In this document: positions 62,457 through 64,000 of the stretch, piece by piece
Layout of the letters: each line of letters begins with the position of its first letter
Numbering within the stretch: position 1 is the first letter of the stretch
Origin: Polluticaenibacter yanchengensis
Lineage (GTDB): Bacteria; Bacteroidota; Bacteroidia; Chitinophagales; Chitinophagaceae
Direction: 5' to 3'
Length of the DNA stretch: 64,000 nt
NCBI GenBank assembly: GCA_027854065.1
Contig: JAQGEF010000005.1
Coordinates: 1-64,000, forward strand
Program-made: the position numbers and the translations under genes
The notes under the pieces: generated by a model
Database searches by the model: none
Seen by the model: only the letters and a program-made list of their open reading frames with translations
What the model was told of the DNA's origin: nothing

Positions 62457-62654
62457 GCGTTAGGGATAGTAGCAAAGTACCCCGAAAGCCACACCTGAAT
62501 TTGATAAAATTTCTATTTTATTATAAGCAATACTTATTAGGCATTGGTGTGGCGCGGAGTACTGCGGATAGCCCGACCTCTTTGCCGGAATTGACTGATT
62601 GTTTATGTTTACTAATAACATTTGTATCGACAACGCGGCAAAGAGGTAACGCCC
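62457..62654 (+). ncRNA. Family B structured repeat, copy B4 (best preserved)
   Basis: Outer helix GCGTTA (62457-62462) with TAACGC (62647-62652). GGGATAGTAGCAAAGTACCCC follows, then hairpin 2 GCCACACC..GGTGTGGC, GCGGAGTACTGCGGATAGCCC, and hairpin 3 CCTCTTTGCCG..CGGCAAAGAGG (11 pairs). AGTAC/GTACT forms a helix round hairpin 2. Its 3' end is 8 bases from the stop of the LuxC-like gene, which reads toward it. The gene-free interval 62273-62662 holds nothing else I can see. Confidence 0.7.
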
Positions 62655-62662
62655 AAAATATT

Positions 62663-63676
62663 TTAATTTAATGAAGTAAGAAAGGCTAATGTATCTACTC
62701 CGTCTGCATAATCATCAAGTTTTGGTTTTTGAGCTTGTCCAAATGGGGTATAATCTTTGCCAACAATACATTGGATCTCATCTGGACGATTTTTGATTAG
62801 TTCTTTGAAATCAATGTTTTCCGAAGGTTTGTAAAATTGATAGTTTAGTTGACTGATGGCAGAAAATATCTCTTCTTTTTCTACTAATAATATAACGCCA
62901 CCAAATGTCATGTAGAATTGGTGATTCAGTAATACTAAAGAAAGATTATAGTCATAGTTGTTTTTTAGCTTTTGATTATCGGCTAAATAGCTATATTTCT
63001 CAAAAAGAGCAATCAACTGTTCAAAATTATAGTTTTCCGGAACCATTAGTTTGCTCACATTTCTGCATCCTAGCCCAAAATACAACATGATGTCATCTAC
63101 AAGTAATTTGAGTTCATCTGTTGTTTCATTGCCAGTCAATACGGCCACTGAGGTCCTGTTTTTCCTGATAATATTTGGATACTTTCCAAAATAATACTCG
63201 AAATAACGACCGGAGTTGTTACTACCGGTGGCAATGTACGCATCGCAGCCTTTTAATTGCTCTTGTATTAAAATTAATTCATTAAACTGATTATTAATTT
63301 CTTGTAAAGCTTTAATAACGTAGTTAATTAATATAGCATCTTTACTGGAAGGCTTAACAACGGCTATATTGCCGGTTATGAGAATACAAAGCAGGTCATG
63401 AAAGCCAACCAAAGGAATATTGCCTGCCATTACCAGGCCTATCTTTTTGGGGTCTGTATTATCTGCAGGAATATTATAATTACCGGTCCAGTTAGTTAGG
63501 AGGGTTTTATCCAGGAAATATTTACAGATATTGCTAACAGCAGTATCTATAAAATCTTCTGTAAACCAGGTGTTTTCTCTTTCGGCTTTAAATTTTGCCG
63601 CTTGCCAGCCGGTATTTTCTGAATTGAAATATTCTTTGAGGTGGACAAATGCGTTGATGCGTTGTTCTAATGTCAT
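62663..63676 (-). CDS. Acyl-CoA reductase, LuxC-like
   Basis: 337 aa. IGLVMAGNIPLVGFHDLLCILITGN is the family hallmark, and MLYFGLGCRNVSKL has the catalytic Cys. It reduces fatty acyl-CoA to the aldehyde with NADPH. It is divergent from a ferredoxin gene (125 bases between starts), a pairing I recall from Bacteroidetes. Length is shorter than Vibrio LuxC (about 480 aa). The substrate is unknown here and no luciferase is present. Confidence 0.87.
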   Translation of the reverse strand: MTLEQRINAFVHLKEYFNSENTGWQAAKFKAERENTWFTEDFIDTAVSNICKYFLDKTLLTNWTGNYNIPADNTDPKKIGLVMAGNIPLVGFHDLLCILITGNIAVVKPSSKDAILINYVIKALQEINNQFNELILIQEQLKGCDAYIATGSNNSGRYFEYYFGKYPNIIRKNRTSVAVLTGNETTDELKLLVDDIMLYFGLGCRNVSKLMVPENYNFEQLIALFEKYSYLADNQKLKNNYDYNLSLVLLNHQFYMTFGGVILLVEKEEIFSAISQLNYQFYKPSENIDFKELIKNRPDEIQCIVGKDYTPFGQAQKPKLDDYADGVDTLAFLTSLN

Positions 63677-63743
63677 ATTTATTATCCGGTATAATACGTA
63701 TCTAATATTTTTGTATTTAGTACTTTATTACCTTTTTAAGTTT

Positions 63744-63751
63744 TACTTTTG
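63744..63751 (+). promoter_or_regulatory. -7 element of the ferredoxin gene
   Basis: TACTTTTG matches TAnnTTTG, 50 bases before the ATG at 63802, with an A-rich leader. Confidence 0.6.
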
Positions 63752-63798
63752 CAGGTGCGAAGTTAAAAATCAAAAATACATTAAATAATAGATAATAA

Positions 63799-64000
<202 letters not shown>

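Overview
The window reads as chromosome of a Bacteroidota member, most likely family Chitinophagaceae (inference from memory of protein families and gene order). Reasons: Bacteroidetes-type promoters (TAnnTTTG -7 boxes, no Shine-Dalgarno), a PorT-like protein and a secreted protein with a type IX secretion C-terminal domain, many lipoproteins, and Bacteroidetes-typical families (SpmA-SpmB fusion, UbiD-type decarboxylase, LuxC-like reductase divergent from a ferredoxin). Most genes are housekeeping; accessory material is concentrated at the left edge, at about 33.4-37.5 kb and in repeat-filled intergenic regions.

Layout. 0-0.54 kb: 5' part of an IS1380-type transposase and the end of its insertion sequence. 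0.6-11.6 kb: tex, a lipoprotein, a nucleoid-associated protein, a peroxiredoxin/AhpD pair with an OxyR-like palindrome upstream, a UbiD-family decarboxylase, a coiled-coil membrane protein and holA. 11.8-23.2 kb: mostly minus-strand genes (surface protein, S41 protease, class V aminotransferase, two GNATs, then a six-gene run mltG, yihY, polysaccharide deacetylase, SRPBCC, aldo/keto reductase, SDR). 23.4-28.6 kb: T9SS cargo, minisatellite, folD-queE-ubiE-porT. 28.7-33.4 kb: kptA, a secreted protein, thrS-infC. 33.4-37.5 kb: accessory island with DoxX, Crp/Fnr, an attC-like hairpin, a two-gene ATPase+RloB module resembling AbiL/PARIS-type phage defence, a tRNA-like 3' fragment and short coding remnants. 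37.5-53.4 kb: spmAB fusion, FKBP, ychF, serine hydrolase, ABC-F, PAP2, GNAT, ppk1, pectinesterase, outer-membrane barrel, lipoprotein, mnmA. 53.9-64 kb: rpsA, two lipoproteins, deoxyhypusine-synthase-like protein, TPR protein, hydrolase, rnhA, cupin, MazG-like, acyl-CoA reductase, ferredoxin (cut by the right edge).

The most unusual content is non-coding. Two families of GC-rich dispersed repeats sit in intergenic DNA. Family A (seven copies) begins GGGGCTRT and ends near CCGGCAGCC. Family B (four copies) carries GGGATAG..AGTACCCC and GTACTGC..AGCCC blocks and a multi-stem fold whose outer and internal helices change sequence but stay paired between copies. Family B resembles my recollection of the Flavo-1 RNA motif; I do not recognise family A. 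Two separate 21-bp-period minisatellites encode heptapeptide repeats.

Limits: names come from reading motifs and recalled families; no database search was run. Where the longest open frame began at TTG/GTG inside a promoter or upstream DNA, I moved the start to the first well-placed ATG and say so.
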